Position numbers and translations under genes: made by a program | NCBI GenBank assembly: GCA_934501535.1 | Contig: CAKSUM010000001.1 | Span: forward strand, 248,001-312,000 | DNA: 64,000 nt | Direction of reading: 5' to 3' | Source: an uncultured Clostridia bacterium | GTDB lineage: Bacteria > Bacillota > Clostridia > UBA1381 | The notes under the pieces: model-generated | The model's database searches: none | What the model was told of the DNA's origin: nothing | What the model saw: the letters and a program-made list of their open reading frames with translations, nothing else | Shown here: positions 33,497-42,260 of the stretch, piece by piece | Layout of the letters: each line of letters begins with the position of its first letter | Numbering within the stretch: position 1 is the stretch's first letter

Positions 33497-34345
33497 ATGT
33501 CATTTTTGAATATAAGAGGAGAACAGATACACTGCGAAAATTGCGGAAAAACAATAAGTGTCGAATATGAGGGCGGTGCAATGCCAACCCATATAGGTGA
33601 TATGAGCGTTGCGGAACAAACAGAGCTGTCCGGACAATTCATGCCGGATTATGACGCAGAAAACAACGGATACTATTATCACCGTTTTGCCGTATGTTCC
33701 GATTGCGTTAAGAAATATGGGGATTTAAAGATATTTGATGATGATCACATTTTGTTTAGATACATGGACAAAAATTGTGAGCTTCAGGATTTAAAAGAAA
33801 ATCTGCTGTCGGTTGTACTAAAGGATTTTAAGAAAAATTTGAGCGAAGAATTACTTGCTAAAATAGATGCCGATGCATACCGAGAGTTGAAAAACAAGAA
33901 ACATTTCGGAATAAAAAAGGAAAAGAGAAGGATTGCGGCAGAGTATATCAGCAAGGCAAAGCGAAACATTTATACCTATGTGCGGCAGCAGCTGAGCGCA
34001 GCGCCGCCGCTGCTTGAACTGGGTGATGAGATAAAAGGCATGGAGGATGCGGTTAGAAACCTGCTGTATGAAACCCGCGGCAGTGAAATACGCGGATTGA
34101 TTAAATTGGATATGACGGAGCCGAGAAATCTGCATCCGATGTTTTGTTACCCGGCTTCGGTGAGAACGCCGCAGCGGTGCGATAATGATATTGATTTTTT
34201 TGTTCCTTTTGAGTGTCCGAAATCGGAAATAAAGAAAATACTGAATAATAAAAATAAATTCAAATACAACCGTAATCTGCCCAAGGAATTGCTGTCCGAA
34301 TTTTTGGACCGTTTGCCGACGCACATGGCGAAAATTGATTTTTAG
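33497..34345 (+). CDS. Uncharacterised 282-residue protein with a CxxC-CxxC zinc site
   Basis: The N-terminus has CENCG (about residues 13-17) and VCSDC (about 62-66), a likely zinc ribbon interrupted by 45 residues. The rest is a charged helical region (about 100-175) and a C-terminal part containing NLHPMFCYPASVRT. GGAGGA lies before ATG 33497. No known family is recognised. It is the last gene of the WYL-operator cluster. Confidence 0.7.
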   Translation: MSFLNIRGEQIHCENCGKTISVEYEGGAMPTHIGDMSVAEQTELSGQFMPDYDAENNGYYYHRFAVCSDCVKKYGDLKIFDDDHILFRYMDKNCELQDLKENLLSVVLKDFKKNLSEELLAKIDADAYRELKNKKHFGIKKEKRRIAAEYISKAKRNIYTYVRQQLSAAPPLLELGDEIKGMEDAVRNLLYETRGSEIRGLIKLDMTEPRNLHPMFCYPASVRTPQRCDNDIDFFVPFECPKSEIKKILNNKNKFKYNRNLPKELLSEFLDRLPTHMAKIDF

Positions 34346-34407
34346 ATGTATAAAACGGAATAGACGGTGTCGCAAAAAATAAATATGCAAATTATAATAT
34401 TTTATAG

Positions 34408-34435
34408 TTGATTTTTAATATAGGTGTGGTATAAT
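34408..34435 (+). promoter_or_regulatory. Promoter of the zinc-ribbon microprotein and Sel1 gene
   Basis: TTGATT (34408-34413) and TATAAT (34430-34435) with 16-base spacing. Confidence 0.6.
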
Positions 34436-34494
34436 GTTTATAATGGAGTTTTGTTGTTACAAAACTATTCAATCAATACAAAGGAGAATGAATT

Positions 34495-34602
34495 ATGCCG
34501 GAATGCAAGCGTTGCCATGCACATATTGAAAAATATAGCAGCTACTGTGAAAAATGCAAACCAATTATTCTGTCAGAAACATACAAAAATATATGTTGTT
34601 GA
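34495..34602 (+). CDS. 35-residue zinc-ribbon-like microprotein
   Basis: ATG 34495 after AAGGAG. The peptide is MPECKRCHAHIEKYSSYCEK followed by CKPIILSETYKNICC. CKRC and CEKC make a four-Cys knuckle of the zinc-ribbon type, plus a CC tail. It is the first gene behind the 34.4 kb promoter and lies 52 bases before the Sel1-repeat gene. It could be a truncated zinc-ribbon domain or a real microprotein. Confidence 0.55.
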   Translation: MPECKRCHAHIEKYSSYCEKCKPIILSETYKNICC

Positions 34603-34654
34603 ACGTTTTAAAACAGTAAAGCGATATTAAGATTTATGGAAGGATATGTAGTCT

Positions 34655-35689
34655 ATGAGTAAGAAAAATAATGAATTACTAAAAGGAATGAGCACGGAGG
34701 AACGATTGAATTTTGCGGAAAAGCTTGTTTTTGGTATTGATGGGACAGAAATTGACTTATCATCGGGTATGCATGTTATAAAAACAGAAACAGATAATGC
34801 GAACCCACATGCGGAATTTTTAATGTATAAGATTAATATTGCAAAAGGCAAGATGAAAACGGCAATGCTATGGCTTAGAAAATCGTATAATCAAAATTAC
34901 CCGATGGCTCTTGCGATGATGTTTTATGAATTTTACAGAAACAATACAAAAGGGATTTCCGAAGATGATATATATAAGTCGCTGAAAAAAGCGGTGGAAC
35001 TTGATAATCCTGTTGCACATTATCTTATAGGTATTGTGTATGAAGAGGGTTTATTTTCATATAACAAAAATGAAGAAAAAGCAAACCAACATTTTGCGAA
35101 GGCAAAAGAATTGGGTTTTTCGGAAGATTTTTTTGCGGATTATGAAAATGAATTTGAAAACCAAAAAGTTATGATGGAGGAATTTAGGGGAATTTTTCAA
35201 AGAAAATACATGCCGGATCTATTCCTTAACAATATAGATATTCTCTATGACTGGATTAGCAAAGAAAAAGAAAATGAGCTGGTAAAAAAACTTTGGGACG
35301 GTATGATAGAGGACTATGGAAAAAATCCTGAGGATTACAATATTGACATCCAAACGGAATGTTTCAGTGAAAACAAAACAGCTTACTTCATAATACAATT
35401 ACCTGACTCTGATTACAAAAATTCTAAAAATACCGCCATATACATAGCAGTAGCAATAGATATGGAAGGAAAAAAACCAACTCGATACTTTTTGGGCGAG
35501 TTGGGAACCGGATTGAGTTATGAACGCCTGGTTTTTGTGGCTGAAATAAAAAGAACCGCTGACAAAAAAGGCACCGTGAGTATGGAACATGCTACCTATG
35601 GAATATTACAAGAGTCAATAATGTTCGGAAAAATTGAGAATGAATTGGAAGTCTTTATTGACAGAGTAAGCGAAATATATAATAATTAA
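34655..35689 (+). CDS. Sel1-like repeat protein of unknown function
   Basis: A 344-residue protein with tandem Sel1-like helical repeats at about 50-160 (KMKTAMLWLRKSYNQNYPMA, AVELDNPVAHYLIGIVYEEG, KANQHFAKAKELGF) and an unknown C-terminal half (about 170-344). Sel1 repeats bind partner proteins or peptides. GAAGGAT precedes ATG. The gene is AT-rich and lies 20 bases from the exonuclease gene, so the two are probably one transcript. Confidence 0.75.
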   Translation: MSKKNNELLKGMSTEERLNFAEKLVFGIDGTEIDLSSGMHVIKTETDNANPHAEFLMYKINIAKGKMKTAMLWLRKSYNQNYPMALAMMFYEFYRNNTKGISEDDIYKSLKKAVELDNPVAHYLIGIVYEEGLFSYNKNEEKANQHFAKAKELGFSEDFFADYENEFENQKVMMEEFRGIFQRKYMPDLFLNNIDILYDWISKEKENELVKKLWDGMIEDYGKNPEDYNIDIQTECFSENKTAYFIIQLPDSDYKNSKNTAIYIAVAIDMEGKKPTRYFLGELGTGLSYERLVFVAEIKRTADKKGTVSMEHATYGILQESIMFGKIENELEVFIDRVSEIYNN

Positions 35690-35709
35690 GGATATTTGAA
35701 GGGTACGAG

Positions 35710-36285
35710 ATGAGTAAATTTGTTGTTTTTGATTTGGAAATGTGTAAGATCCCAAGCTATAAAAAGACAGATAACCTGCATATGGAAATAATTGAAATAG
35801 GGGCTGTTTTGTTAGATGAAACCTATACGGAAATTGATTCTTTTAAAACATATATAAAGCCGGATTATGGATTTATTGACGATTTTATAAAAAAGCTGAC
35901 CGGCATTACCAATTCGGAAACAAAAAATGCGCCTAAAACCAAGCAGGCTTTAGAAAGTTTTGCTAATTGGATACCGGACGATGCGATTCTTGTCACATGG
36001 AGCGAAAATGATGAACATCAATTAAGAAAAGAAATGGAATATAAAAATATAGTAATTCCAAAGCTGGACAATATGCTGGACGAATATATAGATTCTCAGC
36101 TGGAGTTTTCAGATGTGATGGATTCGGACAAACACTACAGCTTGTATGAAGCTTTGGTGTTGGGGAATATTGATTTTGATGAAGATATCCATGACGCACT
36201 TGTAGACGCAAAAAATACCTCCATGCTTTTCGCCAAAATGGAAACGGAAGAAGATTTTGTGTTTACACCGTACTTTTCGGTATGA
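35710..36285 (+). CDS. DEDDh 3'-5' exonuclease (DnaQ/KapD-like)
   Basis: A 191-residue exonuclease-fold protein with all DEDDh residues: FDLEMCKI (Asp-x-Glu), WSENDEHQL (Asp), HDALVDA (His-x4-Asp). Stand-alone members digest RNA or DNA from 3' ends. Next to a Sel1 protein and a recombinase it could belong to an accessory or defence module. It has no polymerase domain and no membrane segment. Confidence 0.85.
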   Translation: MSKFVVFDLEMCKIPSYKKTDNLHMEIIEIGAVLLDETYTEIDSFKTYIKPDYGFIDDFIKKLTGITNSETKNAPKTKQALESFANWIPDDAILVTWSENDEHQLRKEMEYKNIVIPKLDNMLDEYIDSQLEFSDVMDSDKHYSLYEALVLGNIDFDEDIHDALVDAKNTSMLFAKMETEEDFVFTPYFSV

Positions 36286-36381
36286 TTCTGTGTTTTGCAA
36301 AAATATACGGCATAATTAAATAAAAGTCTTGAAATTATCATAAACCTGTGTTACAATGTTGTTAATAAAGTATATGGCGGT

Positions 36382-38148
36382 ATGAACAATATAGAGAATA
36401 AAGATAAGAAAATGACAGGCGTAATTTTCGGGTACGAAAGAATTTCCGTTGATACGGAAAAGGAAGAAAACGAAAATACAAGTATTGAAAACCAGTCCAA
36501 GATCATAAATGATTATGTTAAGGTAAAATTCCCGAACTGCACGCTCAGAGAATTTCAGGACCGGGACAGGTCGGGGTATCAATTTGAGCAGCGAGAGCAA
36601 TATCAGCTGATGCGAAAGCTTCTTATGACAGGTGAATCCAAAGTACTGATTGTAAAAGACTTTTCGTGTTTTGCGAGAAGAAACAGCCTGGGCTTATACG
36701 AGCTTGAACAGCTGCGTGATGCCGGGGTTCGGATAATATCGATTATGGACGCGGTTGATTTCCCGACGCATGATGAGTGGCTCGTTATACAATTCAGATT
36801 TTTAACCAACGAGCTTCCCGTTACCGACACATCAAAAAAGGTTAAAAGGGTGGTTGCAAATGCGCAAAAGCACGGTGAATGGCTTTGTGCGGTGCCGTAC
36901 GGCTATGTAATAACCAATTCAAAAAGGAATGAATATGAAATTGTCCCCGACGAGGCAGAAGTCATAAAGGAAATTTTCAGGCTCTATGCCGAGGGGGACG
37001 GTTACAAAAAAATAGCCAACACACTAAGTGAAAAAAATATTCCCACTCCGAGAATGAAGGAAAAGTTGCGGATTGAAGAAAAAGGCGATTTATACAAACG
37101 AAAGCTCAGCAGCAAATGGAGCATTATTACTGTTCAGAATATTTTGCGGAATGATTTTTATATAGGCACGCTGAGGCAGCATAAATACACAAGAACGAAA
37201 ATTAACGGTGATGACATAAAAGTTGATGACAGTGAGCAGTTTGTTTTTGAAAAACACCACAAGCCCATAATAGATGACAAAACGTTTTTGACAGTGCAGG
37301 AGCTGCTCAAAATCAGGCAAAAAACCAATTACCGCGGGGTTAAGAAATACGAAAATCCATATACGGGCTATTTATTCTGCGGCGACTGCAAAAGCCCCAT
37401 GTTTGCAATGAGCAGAAGTGATCTGGCTCCGGCATATACCTGCGGTACCTATCACAAGCATGGCAAATCCGGCTGCACATCGCATCACACAAGAGTTGAC
37501 TTTTTGGACAAGGTGCTGTTAGACTATGTCAAAATGATTAAAATTAATTCCCGTGATATGATTGACGAATTGGAGAAATCTATTGCCGAGGAAGGCGAAA
37601 ACATTTATGATAATGACAAAGTATTAAAGCTGTTAAACACTCAGCTTGAAAACAGCAAGGAGGAGCTAAAGGCAACCAAAAAACAAAAAATCCGCGATAT
37701 TGCAAAAAATTCAGACAATATCGAGCTGATAGAGGATACGTATTTTGAGATAGAAAATGAAATTGAGATGCGTATTCTCGGAATTGAGGAGCAGATTAAA
37801 AATGCGGCGGAAAAGCGGAATGACATTGTTGAGATAAACCGAGCGGCAAGGACGGTATTCGATGTCTTTGACAAAATAATAAACAAAAACAAGCTTGATA
37901 AATTTGAAATCGGACTGATTATTGACAGAATTGACATATTTGAAAACGGCATTATTGAAATTAAATTAAAATCGGATGTTGAAAATCTGTTAAAGTCCGG
38001 AAAGCTGCCCGGCAGGGAGACAGACGCAAATTTTAATTTTGACAGTATAGGTATCTCATTTGATACGAAATATACCCAAAAATCGCGCAGACATGCGGAT
38101 AAGGCTTATACTGTCAATGTTATCAGCAAAAGGGGGACCCGTTACTGA
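36382..38148 (+). CDS. Large serine recombinase
   Basis: A 588-residue site-specific recombinase. The N-terminal resolvase domain has the catalytic Ser22 in YERISVD, Arg residues in FQDRDRSGY and VKDFSCFARR. A recombinase domain follows (about 190-310), then a zinc ribbon (FCGDCKSPM with CGTYHKHGKSGC, about 355-405) and a coiled coil (about 400-500). This is the architecture of TndX/phiC31-type integrases that excise and insert mobile elements. No other transfer genes are visible, so the element may be small, decayed or non-conjugative. Confidence 0.93.
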   Translation: MNNIENKDKKMTGVIFGYERISVDTEKEENENTSIENQSKIINDYVKVKFPNCTLREFQDRDRSGYQFEQREQYQLMRKLLMTGESKVLIVKDFSCFARRNSLGLYELEQLRDAGVRIISIMDAVDFPTHDEWLVIQFRFLTNELPVTDTSKKVKRVVANAQKHGEWLCAVPYGYVITNSKRNEYEIVPDEAEVIKEIFRLYAEGDGYKKIANTLSEKNIPTPRMKEKLRIEEKGDLYKRKLSSKWSIITVQNILRNDFYIGTLRQHKYTRTKINGDDIKVDDSEQFVFEKHHKPIIDDKTFLTVQELLKIRQKTNYRGVKKYENPYTGYLFCGDCKSPMFAMSRSDLAPAYTCGTYHKHGKSGCTSHHTRVDFLDKVLLDYVKMIKINSRDMIDELEKSIAEEGENIYDNDKVLKLLNTQLENSKEELKATKKQKIRDIAKNSDNIELIEDTYFEIENEIEMRILGIEEQIKNAAEKRNDIVEINRAARTVFDVFDKIINKNKLDKFEIGLIIDRIDIFENGIIEIKLKSDVENLLKSGKLPGRETDANFNFDSIGISFDTKYTQKSRRHADKAYTVNVISKRGTRY

Positions 38149-38160
38149 TAACATTGACAG
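38111..38160. repeat. Perfect 16-bp inverted repeat over the recombinase stop codon
   Basis: CTGTCAATGTTATCAG (38111-38126) and CTGATAACATTGACAG (38145-38160), loop of 18 bases including GGGGGACCC. The stop TGA lies in the second arm. There is no T-run after it. It may be an attachment-site component, a 3' hairpin or a recombinase binding site. Confidence 0.7.
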
Positions 38161-38268
38161 ATATTGAAAAGCAGTATTGCTTTAAGCAAGCCCTATTCTC
38201 CTTTTCTCAAAAGCTGAAGAACACGGACTGACCGCAATTCACCCTTTCCCGCGATACTCCTCAGCCGA

Positions 38269-39489
38269 TTATGACGGCGATGTTTTTCGGACTGTCATTA
38301 AAACAATAAACATTATTACCGGAAAAACTGCGGAAAAACCGATTCCGAATTTCAATCCCGCCTGTTCGTAAGCAATGCCGATTTTATCCGCATACGCAGT
38401 CACCGCGCCGAATTTCAGCGAAAAATCGGAAATCACACCGCACAGCCATGCGCCCAGAGAGCAGCCTATATCGCCGAAAAATGCAAGTATACTGAACATC
38501 GCTCCTCCGCCCGAGGGAATCATTTTTGACGAACATGAATAGACTCCGGGCCACATTATGCTTACCGAAAAGCCCGTCAGCGAACACCCGAAAAGCGCGG
38601 CATACGTGTTCTGCGAAAGCGCAGCCGTGAGATAACACGCGGTACACAAAATACTGCAAAAAATCAGTGATCTGTGCAAATTTAACCTCTCTCCGAAAAT
38701 TCCGAAAAGCAGCCTTCCGCAGCCCATGAACAGCGCAAACATACACGGCCCGAGCATATCGCCGGCAAATTTTGTTACACCCAATCCCTTTTGGGCAAAC
38801 AGCGACGCCCATTGCGCCATGGTTATTTCCGACGCACCGGCGCAGGTCATCAAAATGCACATGGTTATGAAAAGGCGTGATTTCAGCAGAGTTTTCGGAG
38901 TTTCCTCCGATTTTTCGTCCGTTTCCGGTATGGGCGCAGTATAAAAAATCACTGTATTCAAAATCGGAATTACCGACCAGCACAGCGTCATAATCCACCA
39001 CACGCCGCTGCCGCAGAGTTTTATAACAGCCGCCGAAATCAGCACAACAGCCAGCTGCCCCCAGCAGTAAAAAGAATGAAGCATGCTCATTCTCGCCGAT
39101 TTGTTCTCCTCCTCGAGCGAATCCACTATCGGGCTTACCATGACTTCGAGCAGTCCGCCGCCGAATGCATAAAAAATCACAGCAATAACAAGACTTATGT
39201 TTATCTGCATAAAATTCGGCAGCACGCCCAGAAAAATCAGTCCCGACGCCGCCGAAATCTGCGCCGCAATTCCCGCGCGCCTGTAGCCGAACCGTCTGAT
39301 AATTCCTATGGAAAACACGTCCGTGAAAAGCTGTATCATAAAATTCAAAAGCATCAGATTTGCGATAAATGTATATGATACCCCGAAATCGTCCTTGAAT
39401 ATTGCAAACAAAAGCGGCGCGTAATTATTTGCAATTGCCTGCGTGGTTATCCCAAGTTCACATGCAATCAGCGTTGATTTTTTTGCCAT
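38269..39489 (-). CDS. MFS transporter
   Basis: A 406-residue, roughly 12-helix major facilitator with the fold's internal duplication. It starts MAKKSTLIACELGITTQAIA, and GGGAGG upstream supports ATG 39489 over longer frames. The first half contains RRFGYRRAG (motif-A-like loop). Substrate is not evident; sugar or oligosaccharide transport would fit the surroundings. It has a near-consensus promoter that overlaps the divergent promoter of the methyltransferase. Confidence 0.85.
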   Translation of the reverse strand: MAKKSTLIACELGITTQAIANNYAPLLFAIFKDDFGVSYTFIANLMLLNFMIQLFTDVFSIGIIRRFGYRRAGIAAQISAASGLIFLGVLPNFMQINISLVIAVIFYAFGGGLLEVMVSPIVDSLEEENKSARMSMLHSFYCWGQLAVVLISAAVIKLCGSGVWWIMTLCWSVIPILNTVIFYTAPIPETDEKSEETPKTLLKSRLFITMCILMTCAGASEITMAQWASLFAQKGLGVTKFAGDMLGPCMFALFMGCGRLLFGIFGERLNLHRSLIFCSILCTACYLTAALSQNTYAALFGCSLTGFSVSIMWPGVYSCSSKMIPSGGGAMFSILAFFGDIGCSLGAWLCGVISDFSLKFGAVTAYADKIGIAYEQAGLKFGIGFSAVFPVIMFIVLMTVRKTSPS

Positions 39490-39547
39490 TATAATACCTC
39501 CCGGTTCCCTGCACATACCCCGCAATGCGCAGATTTTGCTTAATATC

Positions 39548-39576
39548 ATACTATGCGTCAAAAAAATAATTGTCAA
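39548..39576 (-). promoter_or_regulatory. Promoter of the MFS gene
   Basis: On the minus strand TTGACA (39571-39576) and TAGTAT (39548-39553), 17-base spacing. Confidence 0.7.
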
Positions 39577-39580
39577 ACTG

Positions 39581-39609
39581 TTGAAAACTATTTGCTTATG
39601 TGATAAAAT
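39581..39609 (+). promoter_or_regulatory. Promoter of the RNA methyltransferase gene
   Basis: TTGAAA (39581-39586) and TAAAAT (39604-39609), 17-base spacing. Its -35 box is only 4 bases from that of the divergent MFS promoter. Confidence 0.7.
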
Positions 39610-39632
39610 AAATAAAAAAGCAGGTTAAAAAT

Positions 39633-40382
39633 ATGATTAAAGATATAACGTCAACACAAAATCAAACGTACAAATACATAAAATCACTGAAAACAAAAAA
39701 GGCGCGCGTACAAAACGGTCAGTTTACCGTAGAAGGCAGCAAATCGGTACATGACGCAATCGCGGCAGGCAGCAGCATCGCATTTATTGCCGTTTCGGAC
39801 AAGCTTTGCGATGTCCCCGATTTTGAAACGGTTTACCGCTTCCCCGACAGCATATTTGCCGGTCTGTGCGATACCGAAGCGCCTCAAGGCATTTTAGCCG
39901 TTATAAACAAGCCGGAAAAGTCCGTTTCCGACCTCGCAAAACCGCTGTATCTGTATTGTGACCGCGTTTCCGACCCCGGCAACCTCGGCACAATTATCCG
40001 CATATGTGACGCAGCTGACTGTGGACTGTTGCTGTCGGACGGCTGCGCCGATATTTACAGCCCGAAAACGGTTCGTTCAAGTATGGGCTCGTTTTTTCAT
40101 ACCGACATCACCGAAAATGTAACTGCCGATGACATACGCGCGCTTAAACAAGAAGGATTCACATTTATTGCAAGCGCGCTGAACGGAAAAACGGAGGATT
40201 ATACTTCTGTCGGCGGCAGCAAACTGATTATCGCCGTCGGCAACGAGGCAAACGGCATCAGCGACGAAATACTGACGCTTGCGGACAAGTGCGTAAAAAT
40301 ACCGATTTGGGGACGCGCCGAATCGCTGAACGTCGGCGTTGCATCCGCACTGCTTTTATATGAGGCAAAACGAAACATGTAA
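39633..40382 (+). CDS. SpoU/TrmH-family RNA 2'-O-methyltransferase
   Basis: A 249-residue SPOUT enzyme with an N-terminal RNA-binding domain (about 1-90) and the trefoil-knot motifs DPGNLGTIIR, VGNEANGIS and SLNVGVASALLLYE. It methylates ribose in rRNA or tRNA using SAM; which nucleotide cannot be told. It is similar to RlmB or TsnR-type members. It is followed by a bidirectional terminator. Confidence 0.93.
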   Translation: MIKDITSTQNQTYKYIKSLKTKKARVQNGQFTVEGSKSVHDAIAAGSSIAFIAVSDKLCDVPDFETVYRFPDSIFAGLCDTEAPQGILAVINKPEKSVSDLAKPLYLYCDRVSDPGNLGTIIRICDAADCGLLLSDGCADIYSPKTVRSSMGSFFHTDITENVTADDIRALKQEGFTFIASALNGKTEDYTSVGGSKLIIAVGNEANGISDEILTLADKCVKIPIWGRAESLNVGVASALLLYEAKRNM

Positions 40383-40451
40383 ATACACACGTTAAAACCG
40401 AAATTCGTTTCAACAATATTTTCGGTCGGATTACAGTTTACAATACACATC

Positions 40452-40488
40452 AAAAAAACGCCGCAGAGCTTGACTGAACAAAGTGCTG
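40452..40488. terminator. Bidirectional terminator
   Basis: ACGCCGCAG (40458-40466) and CTGCGGCGT (40476-40484) with A-run before and T-run after. It separates the plus-strand methyltransferase from the minus-strand AroD-like gene, which ends at 40605. Between 40489 and 40604 nothing is seen. Confidence 0.85.
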
Positions 40489-40604
40489 CGGCGTTTTTCA
40501 ACGCATTATTTTTTGCGGAGCTTCTCAATACAAGTATGACCGTGCTTTACAAGCTCGGGACTGACGCATACGTCCGCCGTCCTGCTCCGCCTACAGACGA
40601 TTAC

Positions 40605-41399
40605 TCATTTTTGTACGGCTGCGGTCAAATCGCCTTTTTCCGAAAGGAACAACAACTTTTTCACGGTATCAATCGTCGGCTGGCTGTTGCCCTGTTCGGT
40701 TTCATTTTCATTTACGCACAAAAACAGCGACGAATTTGCGATTATCGGTCCAAAACGGCGATGCAGATATGCTTTTTCACCTCCGCACAGAAACAGCGTG
40801 TCACACGGGACGGCATCTTTCAGCATAAACAGCGCGTCAAAATTATTCTTAAGTTCCTCATCGGTATCGGCTTTGGTAACGATTTTTGCAATATCGGCGC
40901 CGCGTTCATATTGCAGGCGCGCAATCCGCAGAACCTCCTCCGGCGGCAAATAGGTTTGTGTATGTGATGAAATAAGCACCTCGCCGCCCTTTTTGTGAAT
41001 ATATTCCGCAAACTTCTTCTGCTTGCGCACAGCAGTTTCGTCCTCGGTAATTTCCATCGGTGAATGGCAGAACATATCTCCGAAAATATCAATAAGCTTC
41101 GCACCGCATTCGAGCGCAAGAATCAGCTGCTGCGCCAGTTCCTCATCGGAAAGCGACGGATCGGCATTCCAGTTTGCGTAATTTGTGACATATGCCGGGC
41201 GGCCGTCCATTGCCTTAAAAATATCGCTCAGGCACTCTTTTACCCTATACTCCGGCGGAAGCAGGTTCATACAAAAACCGAACGCCTCCGCGCCGTTTTT
41301 AATACCCTTTTTAATAGTATCAATGGTGCTGTCATAATCCTTCGGGCTATTTATCATGAGCGTAATTAACGGTTTGCGCAGGTTAAAAAAACAAGACAT
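40605..41399 (-). CDS. Type I 3-dehydroquinate dehydratase-like protein
   Basis: A 264-residue (beta/alpha)8-type protein with the type I DHQase pattern: N-terminal PLITLMINSPKD, ISSHTQTYLPPEE (the His of the active site) and GADIAKIVTKADTDEEL (the Schiff-base Lys). The identity around the active site looks modest and there are no other aromatic pathway genes nearby, so a related sugar-acid reaction is possible. ATG 41399 has GGAG upstream. Confidence 0.7.
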   Translation of the reverse strand: MSCFFNLRKPLITLMINSPKDYDSTIDTIKKGIKNGAEAFGFCMNLLPPEYRVKECLSDIFKAMDGRPAYVTNYANWNADPSLSDEELAQQLILALECGAKLIDIFGDMFCHSPMEITEDETAVRKQKKFAEYIHKKGGEVLISSHTQTYLPPEEVLRIARLQYERGADIAKIVTKADTDEELKNNFDALFMLKDAVPCDTLFLCGGEKAYLHRRFGPIIANSSLFLCVNENETEQGNSQPTIDTVKKLLFLSEKGDLTAAVQK

Positions 41400-41493
41400 T
41401 TTTGTCACTCCTTAAATATTATTATATTTTTATTCTACACCGTCGGCGGAAAATTAAAATATACAATAATATCAAAAAACGAACCCATTTTCT

Positions 41494-41550
41494 AAAAAAA
41501 TGCAGGCTCAATCCGCGGTTACAAATCAACCGGCAGATATTTAGCCTGCA
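41494..41550 (-). terminator. Terminator after araD with a nested hairpin
   Basis: On the minus strand TGCAGGCT pairs with AGCCTGCA (41550-41543 and 41508-41501) and seven T follow. The 34-base loop holds a second stem, CCGGTT/AACCG. Confidence 0.75.
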
Positions 41551-41554
41551 CACT

Positions 41555-42253
41555 TTATTTATTGTCCTGTCCGTAATATGCATGTATTCCGTGCTTTCGG
41601 AAATAGTGTTTATTCAGCAGCTCGTCGCTTATTTTTTTTGCCTCACTGTTTATTTTCATTGCGTGATAGTTGATGAATGCAATTTCTTCAAGCACCACGG
41701 CATTACGAACCGCCTCTTCCGCATCCGCTCCCCATGTGAACGGTCCGTGGTTTTTGACAAGCGCCGCCGGGATTGACATGGGATCAATATTTTTAAACAT
41801 CTCCGCAACAGCGATCCCCGTTTCCTTTTCATACTCACCGTTTATTGCGTCCGCAGTCAAATCACCGGTACACGGTATTTCGCCGCAAAAATAATCCGCA
41901 TGAGTAGTACCCATAGGAATAATCGCCGCACCTGCTTGTGCAAAAGATGCCGCCCATCGGCTGTGCGTGTGAACAATACCTCCGGCTCCGTCAAAGCTGC
42001 GATACAGCTCCAGGTGTGTCGGTGTGTCGCTCGACGGCTTTTTATCACCGTCAATACGCTCGCCCGTTTTAAGGTCAACAATCACTATATCCTCTGGCGT
42101 TAATTCTTCATATTTTACACCCGACGGTTTAATTGCCGCCACGCCGTTTTCTCTGTCCGCCATTGATACGTTTCCCCACGTAAATGTAACCAGATTATAC
42201 TTCGGCAGGCACATATTCGCCTCATACACTCTCCGCTTTAATTCGTCAAACAT
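41555..42253 (-). CDS. araD: L-ribulose-5-phosphate 4-epimerase
   Basis: Converts L-ribulose 5-phosphate to D-xylulose 5-phosphate in arabinose catabolism. The 232-residue class II aldolase-fold protein has the zinc ligands in HTHSRWAASFAQAG and TTHADYF, plus TWGNVSM near the start and SSDTPTHLELYR. It follows the FGGY kinase by 7 bases. No araA isomerase is in view, so the isomerase must be elsewhere. Confidence 0.95.
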   Translation of the reverse strand: MFDELKRRVYEANMCLPKYNLVTFTWGNVSMADRENGVAAIKPSGVKYEELTPEDIVIVDLKTGERIDGDKKPSSDTPTHLELYRSFDGAGGIVHTHSRWAASFAQAGAAIIPMGTTHADYFCGEIPCTGDLTADAINGEYEKETGIAVAEMFKNIDPMSIPAALVKNHGPFTWGADAEEAVRNAVVLEEIAFINYHAMKINSEAKKISDELLNKHYFRKHGIHAYYGQDNK

Positions 42254-42260
42254 AACGCAC

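Noticed and set aside
27101..38160. CRISPR array or cas genes with the WYL regulator
   Set aside because: No regularly spaced repeats and no Cas-like proteins were seen.
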